From Histomonas meleagridis (Eukaryota; Parabasalia; Tritrichomonadida; Dientamoebidae), in contig WSYJ01000118.1 in NCBI GenBank assembly GCA_020186115.1, forward strand, positions 186,001 to 250,000: 64,000 nucleotides of DNA. The letters run 5' to 3'. The first letter of the stretch is position 1. Each line of letters opens with the position of its first letter. The notes under the pieces were generated by a model. The model was not told where the DNA came from, did not search any database, and saw only the letters and a list, made by a program, of their open reading frames with translations. Below are positions 28,801-38,498 of the stretch, in pieces. The position numbers and the translations under genes were made by a program.

Positions 28801-31800
28801 GTATATAAGAAATCCTTTATAAATGATGAGTCTTTAATAGCCATAAAAATTATATTCGTAACGAAACTTCCGAAAAATTGTATGAAATCTGATGAATAAG
28901 GTGGATGTATTGTATAATTCGATAAATATTCTGAAAGTTTATTAATAAATTTTGGATATTCAAGTTCAATTTCACCGAAAATGTTTTGTGAAAAATTAAT
29001 AGGTATATATTTATAAAGATTTTGATCAACAGAAACAGTTGGTAAATGTACATTTTCTGTTTGTAAAAACTCTAAGAAATATGGATATATATTTGGGTTT
29101 AAAAGAATTTTCGGATTTAGGATTTCACTATCAGTTCTTAATTTAAATGAACTCGAATCACTATTATTCCAATAAGCAATATCAATTGTTAATAAAATTG
29201 GTATAAATAATTCTAATTTGTTCTTATCTTCGATATTTTTATTCACAAAATTATGTAATTCTTCAACATTAGAATATCTTTTAGATGTATTACAAACAAT
29301 TGATAAATATTTAGAATCATTATAAGAATTTAATACTCGCATAAAACATTTGAAACCGGTTTCTTTAGGTAAAACAAATGATAAATATAATAAAGAATCA
29401 AAGTTTAATAAAGTTAAATTTCCAATGTTTTCGGATTCAAATATTAATCGTGTAAATAAATCTTGTACAGAAGATTCATTATTAAATGACAAAAACAAAT
29501 TTCCAATTTTATTTTTAGTGATAGAAAATGTCCACATATTTGTCATATGAACAATTTCTGTTAATGATGAATATATTTGTGAATTTTTTATATAAGAAAT
29601 TAATAAAAACAAAAATGATTCTAAAGATTCAAGTAATGGTTTATAATCAAAAAATGAGACTAAATAAAACAAAAATCGAATAATTCCAGTTTTATAAAGA
29701 TATTCGAATTGTATTAAATCAGCTTTTTTAGATAAAGTATAATTTAAATTCTTAATGAAATTATATAAAATCGTTGGTTCGATAGAAGACCATAATTCTA
29801 CATCATAAAAGAAGTTTTTAAATAAAGAAGATCTTTTCTTTACATTCTTTATATTAACAATACAATCAAATACACTATTTATCCATGTAACTTTTACATA
29901 AGAAATTTTTTGTTTGATTAAATATATTAAATATGAAATTGCTTTTTCTATATTTTTAACATTAACAAAGTTTATAATTTTACAGATATAAAATATAAAT
30001 TTTTCATATTTCGTTGGATTTGTTTCTTCTTCAAATCGTGCAAATACTATAGATAATTGATTAAAATCTTCATAAATCGAAGTAACAAAGAAATATTTAA
30101 TTAAAATTACTCCATTTGTATAATATTCAACATTTACCGAGTTTACAATTTCATTATTTTTATAATTAAAAGTTTTCATTGTTTCAGCAATATAAAATGG
30201 TAATTCAGGTAATTGATTTTTACTACCAAATGATTCAATATCTAATAAAGTTTGTTCAGGTACATTAAAACTATATAATAATTCATGATCAATTGTAATC
30301 GAGAATTTACCTTTTTCACAAGTTAAAATAATTTGTATCCATTTATTAAATTGTATTTTCTTAGATTTATCATCAACGATTATTTGATCTTTCCAAATTA
30401 TGAATTGTTTTTTATTAAAATATAAAAATGTATATTCATTAACAAAAGGTTGAATAAATTTTACTTGGAATGAAAAAGAAGAATTTAATTTTTGCTTTAT
30501 TATTATATAAGAAGGAATACCAACAGGCAAAAACTCATAAAAATTAAAATTATCATCAGTATCTAATTTATCCACTAATAAAGCACAATCGATATAACTT
30601 TGTGTCATTATATCTAAATATTTAGGACTTAAATATCGAGATATAGCTATAGGTAAAGGAGGGATTTTATTAAGTGGTAAATCTAATTTTAATAATATCG
30701 GAATTGAATAATTACTAATCAAATATAAATTTAATGGATCTTTCGTTTGAAAAGGTTCACATAAACATAATAAAGAAGGAATTTGTATTGGTAAAAATGG
30801 GTTTTTAGGAAAGACAAATTCTTTAATCTTTTCGCCTGATAATGAAAATAATGGCGAATCTTTAGGTAATTCTAAAACCCATTTATCGAAAAAATAATCA
30901 TGAAAATGTGTATTAACTTTAACTATAAATGTTAATAAAGGCTCATAAAATTCTTCAATTTTATCAATGTTTTTCTCAATAGGACAAAAAATATCAGAAA
31001 CTATTATGTCTTGAATTCGTTTAAATGAATTAAAAGAAAATGTTTCCATAAATATATTTCGAATTTCGATATCCAAAAAATTATCAAAAAAATATCGTAA
31101 CATTCCGGGAGTATAATTATTACGTATTAAATCGACAAAAAAATCTTTTAATTCATTATCTAACATTATAAGTTCTATTATCCTTTTAAGGTTATTTGCT
31201 TTATGCCATTTAGTTCTTTTAGTAGAGAATAATAAACTAAAAAGATCATGAAAAGAATCAAATTTTTTTGTACATTCATAAACATTATCCAAAGGATTTT
31301 CAATTATAATTTTCTCAATGAAATATTCATCATCAAACACTAAATTAGAAACAGCATTTTTCTCTAAGAAATCATTCATCCATTTAAATATTTCGGAATA
31401 AAGTACATTTTCTTTAAATAATGGCGATATATAATCAACAATTTTATGTATCGATGATGTTATTGAATCAGGAAAAACTTTATAACAATTCATAATTAAA
31501 ATCGAATATTTCTTAAAGAGTTCAATGTCTTCACATACCGAATTACAAAACCAACTTTCTAATGAAAAAAGAGAATCATTAATACAGAATTCATTCGAGA
31601 AGATATTGTTTTGATATGCAAAAAAATTAATGATTCCATTCTTAATGTCATTATTTACACTTTGATATATTTTACATAGTTCACGAATAATAATTGGATT
31701 CATCGGTATTTGAACACTATCAATTGTACATGGTAATAAATATCCATAAATGTCTAAGATTTCTTTGGCCGTAAAATTCATTAAAATTTTGTTGATTTTA

Positions 31801-32480
31801 TCAAAGATTTTCTCATCAAGTAAAAGATTAATGATTCCATTTTCATTCCGAAAAATATTTGGAATTAATTGAAAGGTAAAACTTAATATAAAATATATTG
31901 ACTTAGGATCTAAACTTGATATACAAATATAATTCAAAATTCGATATATTTCGCCTGCTGATTGTTTTGTCGTAAAATATGTTAAAAATAATTCTGATTT
32001 AATATGCGGAATAAGATTGAAAAAAATATTGATTTGACCAGTCTCTGTAAATTTCATAATTAAACTCTCTAAACAATGATTATCTACAAATGATTTACAA
32101 AATGAATTATTTGAAAATAAAACATCTGTAAGTGGAAGTAATTTTTGACAAAACTCCGGTACCCCTACAACGTAGCTACAAATTGAATTATAAAAATACA
32201 CATAATCATCGGCATTTGGAATATCACCAACAATTTGAAACATTGAAGGAATTATACTAACTACTTCATCAATGCAATTGGTTAGAAGTTGGTAGCTTAA
32301 TGATATTTCTGTTAATAAGTCCTTGATCATTTGGATTTTATTTTTTGATGAAATCTTTTTAACATTTTTTAATGATTCAAATGATTGAATAGCTTCAATA
32401 ATATAAGTTGGCTTATCTTTTTCTTCAAGAGCTGTAAATTTTTTTAGATCAAACTGGAATTCTTTCTTTTTTCCAGACAT
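25875..32480 (-). CDS. Giant BEACH-domain protein, 2201 aa
   Basis: Most of the protein is a helical solenoid. A concanavalin-like sandwich domain lies at about 690-830 (FQVKFIQPFVNEYTFLYFN, WIQIILTCEKGKFSITID). The BEACH domain covers roughly 1720-1990 (SNLDYINVLNFHANRSF, YELTPEFFCFPEIFLNLNKF, EALNVFNPLSYVSMD), followed by a short WD-repeat tail. BEACH proteins (neurobeachin, LYST, LvsA-type) regulate vesicle fusion, fission and lysosome-related organelles. The usual linker -RNWxxGxISNFxYLMxLN is changed to ESWLNCRMSNLDYINVLN, as expected for the PH-BEACH junction. The gene is intron-less and intact over 6.6 kb. It diverges from the transporter gene at 32618. Confidence 0.85.
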   Translation of the reverse strand: MSGKKKEFQFDLKKFTALEEKDKPTYIIEAIQSFESLKNVKKISSKNKIQMIKDLLTEISLSYQLLTNCIDEVVSIIPSMFQIVGDIPNADDYVYFYNSICSYVVGVPEFCQKLLPLTDVLFSNNSFCKSFVDNHCLESLIMKFTETGQINIFFNLIPHIKSELFLTYFTTKQSAGEIYRILNYICISSLDPKSIYFILSFTFQLIPNIFRNENGIINLLLDEKIFDKINKILMNFTAKEILDIYGYLLPCTIDSVQIPMNPIIIRELCKIYQSVNNDIKNGIINFFAYQNNIFSNEFCINDSLFSLESWFCNSVCEDIELFKKYSILIMNCYKVFPDSITSSIHKIVDYISPLFKENVLYSEIFKWMNDFLEKNAVSNLVFDDEYFIEKIIIENPLDNVYECTKKFDSFHDLFSLLFSTKRTKWHKANNLKRIIELIMLDNELKDFFVDLIRNNYTPGMLRYFFDNFLDIEIRNIFMETFSFNSFKRIQDIIVSDIFCPIEKNIDKIEEFYEPLLTFIVKVNTHFHDYFFDKWVLELPKDSPLFSLSGEKIKEFVFPKNPFLPIQIPSLLCLCEPFQTKDPLNLYLISNYSIPILLKLDLPLNKIPPLPIAISRYLSPKYLDIMTQSYIDCALLVDKLDTDDNFNFYEFLPVGIPSYIIIKQKLNSSFSFQVKFIQPFVNEYTFLYFNKKQFIIWKDQIIVDDKSKKIQFNKWIQIILTCEKGKFSITIDHELLYSFNVPEQTLLDIESFGSKNQLPELPFYIAETMKTFNYKNNEIVNSVNVEYYTNGVILIKYFFVTSIYEDFNQLSIVFARFEEETNPTKYEKFIFYICKIINFVNVKNIEKAISYLIYLIKQKISYVKVTWINSVFDCIVNIKNVKKRSSLFKNFFYDVELWSSIEPTILYNFIKNLNYTLSKKADLIQFEYLYKTGIIRFLFYLVSFFDYKPLLESLESFLFLLISYIKNSQIYSSLTEIVHMTNMWTFSITKNKIGNLFLSFNNESSVQDLFTRLIFESENIGNLTLLNFDSLLYLSFVLPKETGFKCFMRVLNSYNDSKYLSIVCNTSKRYSNVEELHNFVNKNIEDKNKLELFIPILLTIDIAYWNNSDSSSFKLRTDSEILNPKILLNPNIYPYFLEFLQTENVHLPTVSVDQNLYKYIPINFSQNIFGEIELEYPKFINKLSEYLSNYTIHPPYSSDFIQFFGSFVTNIIFMAIKDSSFIKDFLYTMISHANIYLQIAVFTKCFNRFTIHRIYVKGVEIFINTLLITSLQNSKIIQDLNLFKSLLSCAESYKILYKEFMNLFIFILDEITNDEIDILIDYMLNNFKTSKKPNTQNLQYLIYHFLKRKIPTEFPKSLELYTLFLTTIRNKWSFRKVDIKEFLNLSYESQIKTVDFGEYLVYLESLFTANKRIYSIKLIDKLNQSLKTIHSEDKSEEFIKFLYSRAAYSSYLCDTMLNDFYSNMNQYLIIQEYQITKFHQIQLKCKSQITKELKTKSYKISPFALPSVCSTIIIPSPFKIYAPNEIQPEPVIVNSAKYFGMLPSNQFKVPSEFPKYIFKYSTLFDMDNKSIITKLFNFRYPNIENPLNCKLVYAFSTVHCVLFKQKDKKDFYLFLNAKYENDQINLLDFHYDTKIAIFESILLNEFGKYSLFCGHFIVKLSKKNFLMVKKHIYSAIPTAIIFSSITQGTFIIVFEENPVFECFSSPLAHVDLKESKESWLNCRMSNLDYINVLNFHANRSFTDPSAYPISPCVLRDLTGDHFELGNNIRPLDTPVDIVGDKDPKHEQFKARFRNQKFHHAENISNSMNVSLTFCRFEPYCRFQWKVNDGWDKGERNFFSFPKSITIRPTTHYELTPEFFCFPEIFLNLNKFVLPGGDSFDIVIPKWSPNIFRFIEQHRHALESLEVRRNIHSWFDITFGYKLSGPAAEEALNVFNPLSYVSMDATESEISQKHKWAKACGTVPCQLFNEPHSPSIERGKFDPLNFVYTLNSDVYTETVNIPKEILQNSIHESFSQRKAFCVVTYDNYKSTIYKITEERQFVSQITMFRNEAKFSYISEKQLMCVTVCTNEIIIWSISNGFITNIIPIKKVNALKIDEDINSMFIGVGKKMLQYTLNGFLVREIEFDDEITAITCFGTGFSIFDKYAIVGHRNGKIRICSICFDTGEFMVIQEKKLSQCSIQNIKVDISLCEVSVYDWEFVLK

Positions 32481-32617
32481 TATAAGCTGGTTACAACTTT
32501 AATAACCTCCGAAACGCGGATTTTTTCTTTGGTTTATTTCACGGTTAAAATTGGAATTGAGTGGAATTTTTTTGTTATATCTTCTAAACGGCTTCTTGGC
32601 TGAGCTCAGCCAATGGA
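32481..32617. promoter_or_regulatory. Divergent promoter with CGGTTA motif
   Basis: This 137-bp region drives the BEACH gene (minus) and the transporter (plus). CGGTTA at 32542-32547 lies about 62 bp from the BEACH start and 71 bp from the transporter start. AATAACCTCCG at 32503-32513 is a related sequence. A TCAGCC at 32606-32611 could be an initiator for the plus gene. An ATG at 32613 just ahead of the transporter start is out of frame and opens a 9-codon ORF. Confidence 0.4.
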
Positions 32618-33616
32618 ATGGTTGATTACTCAAATGTGATTTCTGTAGGTGGGGCTGTTATAACACTCATTTTTATTGGTTTTATAGTCAGCAAATTTAG
32701 AATTGTAAAAACTTCAACACTTGATCTAATCAACAAATTTGCTTTTAAACCTTGCTTTGTACCTTTAATAGCCCAAAACCTTGTATATCAAAATCTATCA
32801 GAAATTGATTTTAAACCATTCGGGGTTGGTACTTTAGCAATTATTAGTACTTACGTTTTTCTATTGTTTTTATTTTTCTTTAAAAACGACAACAGACTTG
32901 CTTACTTCTTATCCACTACTCTCTCTGCCACTTATGTAAATTATGTTGTAATTGGAATTACAATTTTTGAGAGTATTTGGGGTAATGAAGATAAACAAAT
33001 TTTAGTTGTCATTACACTATGTAATGACCTTATAGCTGCCCCATTATACTTAATTTTAGCTGGAATAAATTCATATATCGTCGAAAACCGAGAGAACGTT
33101 AAAAAGGGTGAACCAAAAAAGAAATTTTCCTTTAAAATATTTTTAGATATTTTAATTGGCATTATCAAAAATCCAATTATCATTGCCTATATACTCGGAT
33201 TTATTTGGGCAGGTGCTTCAATTCCTCCAATTTATTTCATTGATCGATTAATTACAATTATGGGTCAATGTGTTTTAGCACTTTCATGTTTCTGTGTTGG
33301 TTCATTTCTTGCTGTTAACTCATTGTTAAGTTGTCCACCAATTCAATTTATTATTTGCGCTGTTTCAAGGCATATTATAATGCCAATATTTGCTGGATTA
33401 TTTTCCGCTGCATTTGGTTTATCAGCAAAGGCTTCAAGACAAGCAATAATCATAACAACATTGCCAACAGGTATGGCGACATATTTGATGTCGTCAAATT
33501 CAAATGTTGGAACAGGAGTCTCTTCAACAATGATCTTTTGGACAAATATCTTCTTTGTTCCAATTATCATCTTATGGTTTACAGTACTTGACGCTTTAGG
33601 AATTTTTGTTGAGTAA
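32618..33616 (+). CDS. PIN/auxin-efflux-carrier-like membrane transporter
   Basis: The 332-residue protein has about ten membrane segments in two groups split by a hydrophilic loop (VENRENVKKGEPKKKFS, near 165-180). It matches the membrane transport protein family of auxin-efflux-carrier type (LSATYVNYVVIGITIFESI, IIKNPIIIAYILGFIWAG, FCVGSFLAVNSL, TLPTGMATYLMSSNSNVGTG). Trichomonads have no auxin, so the substrate is probably another organic anion; family members in other microbes move malate or similar acids. Location (plasma membrane or endomembrane) cannot be told. Confidence 0.82.
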   Translation: MVDYSNVISVGGAVITLIFIGFIVSKFRIVKTSTLDLINKFAFKPCFVPLIAQNLVYQNLSEIDFKPFGVGTLAIISTYVFLLFLFFFKNDNRLAYFLSTTLSATYVNYVVIGITIFESIWGNEDKQILVVITLCNDLIAAPLYLILAGINSYIVENRENVKKGEPKKKFSFKIFLDILIGIIKNPIIIAYILGFIWAGASIPPIYFIDRLITIMGQCVLALSCFCVGSFLAVNSLLSCPPIQFIICAVSRHIIMPIFAGLFSAAFGLSAKASRQAIIITTLPTGMATYLMSSNSNVGTGVSSTMIFWTNIFFVPIIILWFTVLDALGIFVE

Positions 33617-33871
33617 ACTTATAGTAGTCTTTTTACTTGTTTTTGAAAATGCTTTTCAATGCTTTGATTCATCAATTAGCAAATTAAGTCATCAGTAATA
33701 AATTAATGAAAAAACTTAAATTTTATCACTAATATTTGCTATTGAAGAAAATATTTATTATTGCTAATTACTTCTTAAGGAAAGTTTTGTGTTCTCATTA
33801 TTAGAACAGAACGATCAATAACCGCAATTTTACAATAATTCCACCAATTAACTGTGAAATAGAATAATCGA

Positions 33872-36800
33872 ATGGAAGAAGTTCTTGCGGAAATAACAAG
33901 AATTTCGACAGGAAAGTGTTTAATCCAGCCAGAAGTTGCTATACTTCGTGCTTTATCATTTCTAAATACAAGACTACAAATTGATGACGCATTTGATTTT
34001 GAATTGATATTAACTTCGTTGTTAAATATATTAAAAATAAACAATGGAGATATTTCTTTTCAATGTGCACTTTCATTTAGTTTTACTGTTGTAGATATAT
34101 GTAAGCAAATTCCTCAAAAAGTACCACGACTATATAATAACTTGATTCAAAATATCACTCCAATTTCATTGGTTTTGCTTGCAGAGCTTACTTATTCATT
34201 TGGATTAACATTAATTAATGATGTTAAACAATTAATCATTAATTACCAAACCATTCCAGAACCACGTTATCATGTTCTTTACTTCCTTCGAAGGTCTTTT
34301 CAAGGATGTAAAGAACAATTATCAGAACTTGCACCAATAATTTTTAATAATATTAAATCTGTCATTAATTATATTCCCGAAACGTATCGAATTCTTTCAC
34401 TACAGCTTGTACGTTCACTTGTTAAATCCAATCATACTTTAATTTCTGATTCTGTTAATTTTTCCATAAAAATAATTTGTTCATCTAAGCCTGAATTTAT
34501 CAAGAACGAAGGCTTAAAGCTCATTGGCCTTTGTGCTCGACTTTCTCCACTTAAAGAATCCTTTGATATTTTAACTCGTATTATCCCGATATCACATGAA
34601 ATAATTCCAATTTATATTGGAAAACTTTCAACTAAAACTTTAATTAAAGAGCAGTCAAACATTTTTCGCTATTTATTACGTACTTCGCCTCTTGACATCA
34701 ATTTGATAATTCCATTTTTCACATCTAAACGAAAAGAATATTTTTTCAGTAAAATATTATCGAATCAGCAAACGACAATAGCGCAAATTAATGCGTTAAA
34801 AGAGTTAAATATTGATGAATATATTACATCGAATATGTCATTAATGTTATATAACAATTCTAATTCCGAAATCGACAAAGAATTTTCACTTAGATATTTA
34901 CAAAGTGTTAATAAAGAAATACAAAAAATTTTAGCAAAATCGATCTTATCTAAAATTAATACTATAAATGACTTAAATTATTCCAATTATAATTTAATTA
35001 AATGTTTAATTGACTTTATAAATGAAAATGAATTTAATTCCAATCATTTAACAAAATATTCATTTGATAATCCATTATATTATCTATTTAATAAAAATAT
35101 TGAAGAAAAATCTATTGAATATGCAATAAAACAAATAAATTCAAATGAAATATTTTTGGAATCATTAATAACATATTTTATTAATCCAAACTTAGTTATT
35201 CATATAAAACAAATTATTTTATATGTTTCGAAACATTTTAAGTCATTAAAAGCGAATACGATTTTCGAGTTTTTGAAACTTTTACTTAAAACGCAAATTG
35301 AAACTGATTTAGTTATCAATGATTTCATTCATTATGTAATGTCTAACACACCAAATAACAAATTTTATAATAAATTAATAAATAATCCGATTATTACAAC
35401 AGAAGAATTATTATATTTTCACAATCGCAAAGAAATTATTCCTAAAAATATTCAATTAACAGAAGAAATTATATTAAACTTTGGATATCTTTATGATAAA
35501 TTAACAATTAAATTACAAAAATCGATTTTAATGCATTTGTTACAAAACTTAACTAAAGAAAACATTTGTTTATTAATATCAATCATTAAAATACCAAAAT
35601 ATAAATCGTTATTAAACGTTGATCAATTAATTATTAATTTAAATGGTAATGATTATTTACGATTAGAATTAATTTCCGAATTAATATCATTAAATCACAT
35701 AACGAATTTTAATAAAATATTTTCATTAATTCAAAGTAATAAATCTACAAAACATATTATATTATTAGCAGCAATAATATCAAACATTGAAATATCGAAT
35801 AAATATTTGTTATTGATAATAAATTTATTAAATGAAATTATTATTTCTACAAATACAAATTCATTACCATTTGCATTACATTCATTAAATATTTTGTTGT
35901 CGAAATATTGCGTCGAAATTATTACATTAAATGTCGGAATGGAATTATTAACAACTTTATTAATATTATTAAACTCAAATAATATATTAAAACCTTTAAA
36001 TTTATATTTAACAGCAAATGTATTTAATAATATATTACCAATAATTTCATATAATTTATTTGATAAAGAAATACATTCGAAAGTTTTATCAATTTTATAT
36101 ATAATTAAATCAATTCCATTTGAATTATCCAAAAAAGTTTATTTTAATACATTAAAACAAATTATAATTTATTCGCCAAAATATTTAAATGAAATAAAAT
36201 TTAATTTCCCAAAGAATTCGACAATTAATATAAAACTTTCTGCAATTGAAACATTAACAGAAATTAACAAATTTATAAATTTCGATGATAACATTCATTT
36301 GTTACCAAAACTTTTTATATTATTACAAAGAACTAATAATAAAATTATATTAAAATGTATAAAAAATATTTCATTTTCACCTAAAAACAATGAAAAAGTT
36401 TTGGAAATTTTAATATCAATTTTAATAAATAATTCATTACCAAAATATATAAACATCGAACCATTAAACATTGTTAAAAAATCGGCTTTAAGTTTAATTC
36501 CTTTATTAATTAAAGATTTCGATGATGAAATATATCAAAAGTTATTCCAATGTATATATAAATCATATGAACAATTTGAGAAAATTTCATTTAATGTATT
36601 GACGAAAATGATAAAAAATTATAAAAAAATGAAAAATAAAATAATTTTTGATGAAAATGAATTAAATCAAATTATCAAATTCGCTTTTAATATTAATTTG
36701 AAAATTTCTTCAAATTTCTTAATCGAAATTGCAAATGAAAATAATATAAATGAATTAATTAATTTGTTATTAAATGTTCAGAACAAAGATTCGAATTTCT

Positions 36801-37906
36801 ATAAAATTTCGATATTTTATTGTAAAGTTTTATCGAAACATAACATGAAAAACAAAGAAATTACAAAAATTTCGAATTTATTAAAAGAATTAATTGTCGA
36901 TTTAATGAATGATATCAACAAATTACGGAATTTTACTTCCGAATTTTATGATCATATTTATAGTTCTTTCGTTTATATCGAAAGTTTATTAAACGAAGAA
37001 ATTGTTCCGATGAATTCTTTGTACAAATTTTTGGAAAATGAAATTAATAATTCTAAAGAAATTTGGAGAATTCGTTCTGCTATTTTTGGGCTAATTGAAA
37101 TAATGAAATATTTTCCAGATAAAAATAATGAAAATGATATTATTAATTCATTAAATTTATTAATTGACTTAAATAATGAAATTAAAATTACAATTAAAAA
37201 ACAAATTTTGAAGTTTTGCATTCAATTAACAAATTTGAATTTGTCAAAGAAAGTTTTCAATAGTTTATTGTTTGTTTGCATTAACGTTTCTTTTGATTAC
37301 AATTTGTTGGCAAAAATAATTCAATCACTGGACTCAGAATTTTTGTGTACAGTTTCTGAGGATTTGATAAAAGCAATTCAAAATTCTGAAGAACCATTGA
37401 AAAAGGCGGCTTTGTTTAGAATTCTAATGGAAAAAATACCAAAAATATCAAATGAAATCTCAAAATCTGGAAATTGTTTTGACGTATTTCATGTATGTAT
37501 TAAATATGGCGGTTATTGTGATGAAAATTCATTTGTTAATTTTGTGAATAATAATTTTGAATTAGGGAAAATATTAATTTTTGATGTCTTTGAAACAAAT
37601 TGTAAAAATTTGTTTCATTGTGCTTTAAATATTGCGTTAAATGAGTTCATTAATTCCAATATGGAAACAATTCCTTTAATTGTTAAAGGAATTGAAGTTA
37701 TTGGAAAAGAAAATTTTGCTGTAAATTTAATTATGGAAAAATTGATTGAGAAAATGAAATCTGGAAATAATATAAATGAAATCGTTTTCGTGATTCGGAA
37801 ATTAATTGAAATAAATCAAAAATATTTAAATGAAATTTGGAATAATATGAATGAAGAAAAGAAAAAATTTGTAATTAATTGTTTACAAAACAATATTACT
37901 AAATAA
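33872..37906 (+). CDS. Very AT-rich helical-repeat (ARM/HEAT-like) protein, 1344 aa
   Basis: The product is an all-helical solenoid, rich in Ile, Asn, Leu and Lys, without signal peptide or membrane segments. The N-terminal 250 residues are the least biased (LVLLAELTYSFGLTLINDV, YHVLYFLRRSFQGCKEQL, EGLKLIGLCARLSPLKES), while the centre is dominated by Asn/Ile/Leu encoded by AT-only codons. I could not assign a family; large scaffolds of trafficking or nuclear complexes have this look. TAACCG at 33819-33824 lies 48 bp before the ATG. Confidence in the gene is high, in any function nil. Confidence 0.8.
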   Translation: MEEVLAEITRISTGKCLIQPEVAILRALSFLNTRLQIDDAFDFELILTSLLNILKINNGDISFQCALSFSFTVVDICKQIPQKVPRLYNNLIQNITPISLVLLAELTYSFGLTLINDVKQLIINYQTIPEPRYHVLYFLRRSFQGCKEQLSELAPIIFNNIKSVINYIPETYRILSLQLVRSLVKSNHTLISDSVNFSIKIICSSKPEFIKNEGLKLIGLCARLSPLKESFDILTRIIPISHEIIPIYIGKLSTKTLIKEQSNIFRYLLRTSPLDINLIIPFFTSKRKEYFFSKILSNQQTTIAQINALKELNIDEYITSNMSLMLYNNSNSEIDKEFSLRYLQSVNKEIQKILAKSILSKINTINDLNYSNYNLIKCLIDFINENEFNSNHLTKYSFDNPLYYLFNKNIEEKSIEYAIKQINSNEIFLESLITYFINPNLVIHIKQIILYVSKHFKSLKANTIFEFLKLLLKTQIETDLVINDFIHYVMSNTPNNKFYNKLINNPIITTEELLYFHNRKEIIPKNIQLTEEIILNFGYLYDKLTIKLQKSILMHLLQNLTKENICLLISIIKIPKYKSLLNVDQLIINLNGNDYLRLELISELISLNHITNFNKIFSLIQSNKSTKHIILLAAIISNIEISNKYLLLIINLLNEIIISTNTNSLPFALHSLNILLSKYCVEIITLNVGMELLTTLLILLNSNNILKPLNLYLTANVFNNILPIISYNLFDKEIHSKVLSILYIIKSIPFELSKKVYFNTLKQIIIYSPKYLNEIKFNFPKNSTINIKLSAIETLTEINKFINFDDNIHLLPKLFILLQRTNNKIILKCIKNISFSPKNNEKVLEILISILINNSLPKYINIEPLNIVKKSALSLIPLLIKDFDDEIYQKLFQCIYKSYEQFEKISFNVLTKMIKNYKKMKNKIIFDENELNQIIKFAFNINLKISSNFLIEIANENNINELINLLLNVQNKDSNFYKISIFYCKVLSKHNMKNKEITKISNLLKELIVDLMNDINKLRNFTSEFYDHIYSSFVYIESLLNEEIVPMNSLYKFLENEINNSKEIWRIRSAIFGLIEIMKYFPDKNNENDIINSLNLLIDLNNEIKITIKKQILKFCIQLTNLNLSKKVFNSLLFVCINVSFDYNLLAKIIQSLDSEFLCTVSEDLIKAIQNSEEPLKKAALFRILMEKIPKISNEISKSGNCFDVFHVCIKYGGYCDENSFVNFVNNNFELGKILIFDVFETNCKNLFHCALNIALNEFINSNMETIPLIVKGIEVIGKENFAVNLIMEKLIEKMKSGNNINEIVFVIRKLIEINQKYLNEIWNNMNEEKKKFVINCLQNNITK

Positions 37907-38384
37907 AATGTTTTTTTGTTTTAATAAATATTTATTTATCCCTTTTTTATTTGTTTATGACAAGGCTCGAATTGTTTTGTTTTTTCTTGAACAAGAAGGA
38001 TTTTAGCAATTTCGGTCTAACCTTTTGTATCTTGTTATTTCACTTCTTTCTTCATTCGATAAGTATGGAAAAAAAATCAAAATAAATATCATCCTCATAA
38101 AAATAAATATTTAAATATATTAAATGACAAATGATTAAGTTAAAAGAATATAGAGATGTGCCAAATATTTAATTTAATAGAAGAACCAGTACTGGTTGAT
38201 AAATATTTTTTTTATTCAATCCAAAAATGATTTGCTGGATTAACTGAAGTATTTTCCATTCATGTGAATAAATATTCATTTACTTTTTTGTAAAATTTAG
38301 ACATTGAATTTTGTCATTAATCCAGAAAAAGTTGTTTTTGAATATAAAGAACGTTTACATTCTTATTCTCAATATATTATATGA
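37907..38384. other. Intergenic region with an ankyrin remnant and a palindrome
   Basis: Around 37950-38035 the minus strand reads TEIAKILLVQEKTKQF, a fragment of an ankyrin unit like those at 15572-16200, with no frame beyond it. A perfect 14-bp palindrome (AACCAGTACTGGTT) occurs at 38184-38197. Otherwise the region is AT-rich with no ORF. Confidence 0.4.
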
Positions 38385-38498
38385 GTTAATATAAAATACT
38401 TAAAAAGTTGTTCCTCATGTTGGACAATACTTAAAACGGCTAGAAATATATTACTTTATCTTCGCTTTATTCCACCATTTCTTATATTTTCTGTTACA

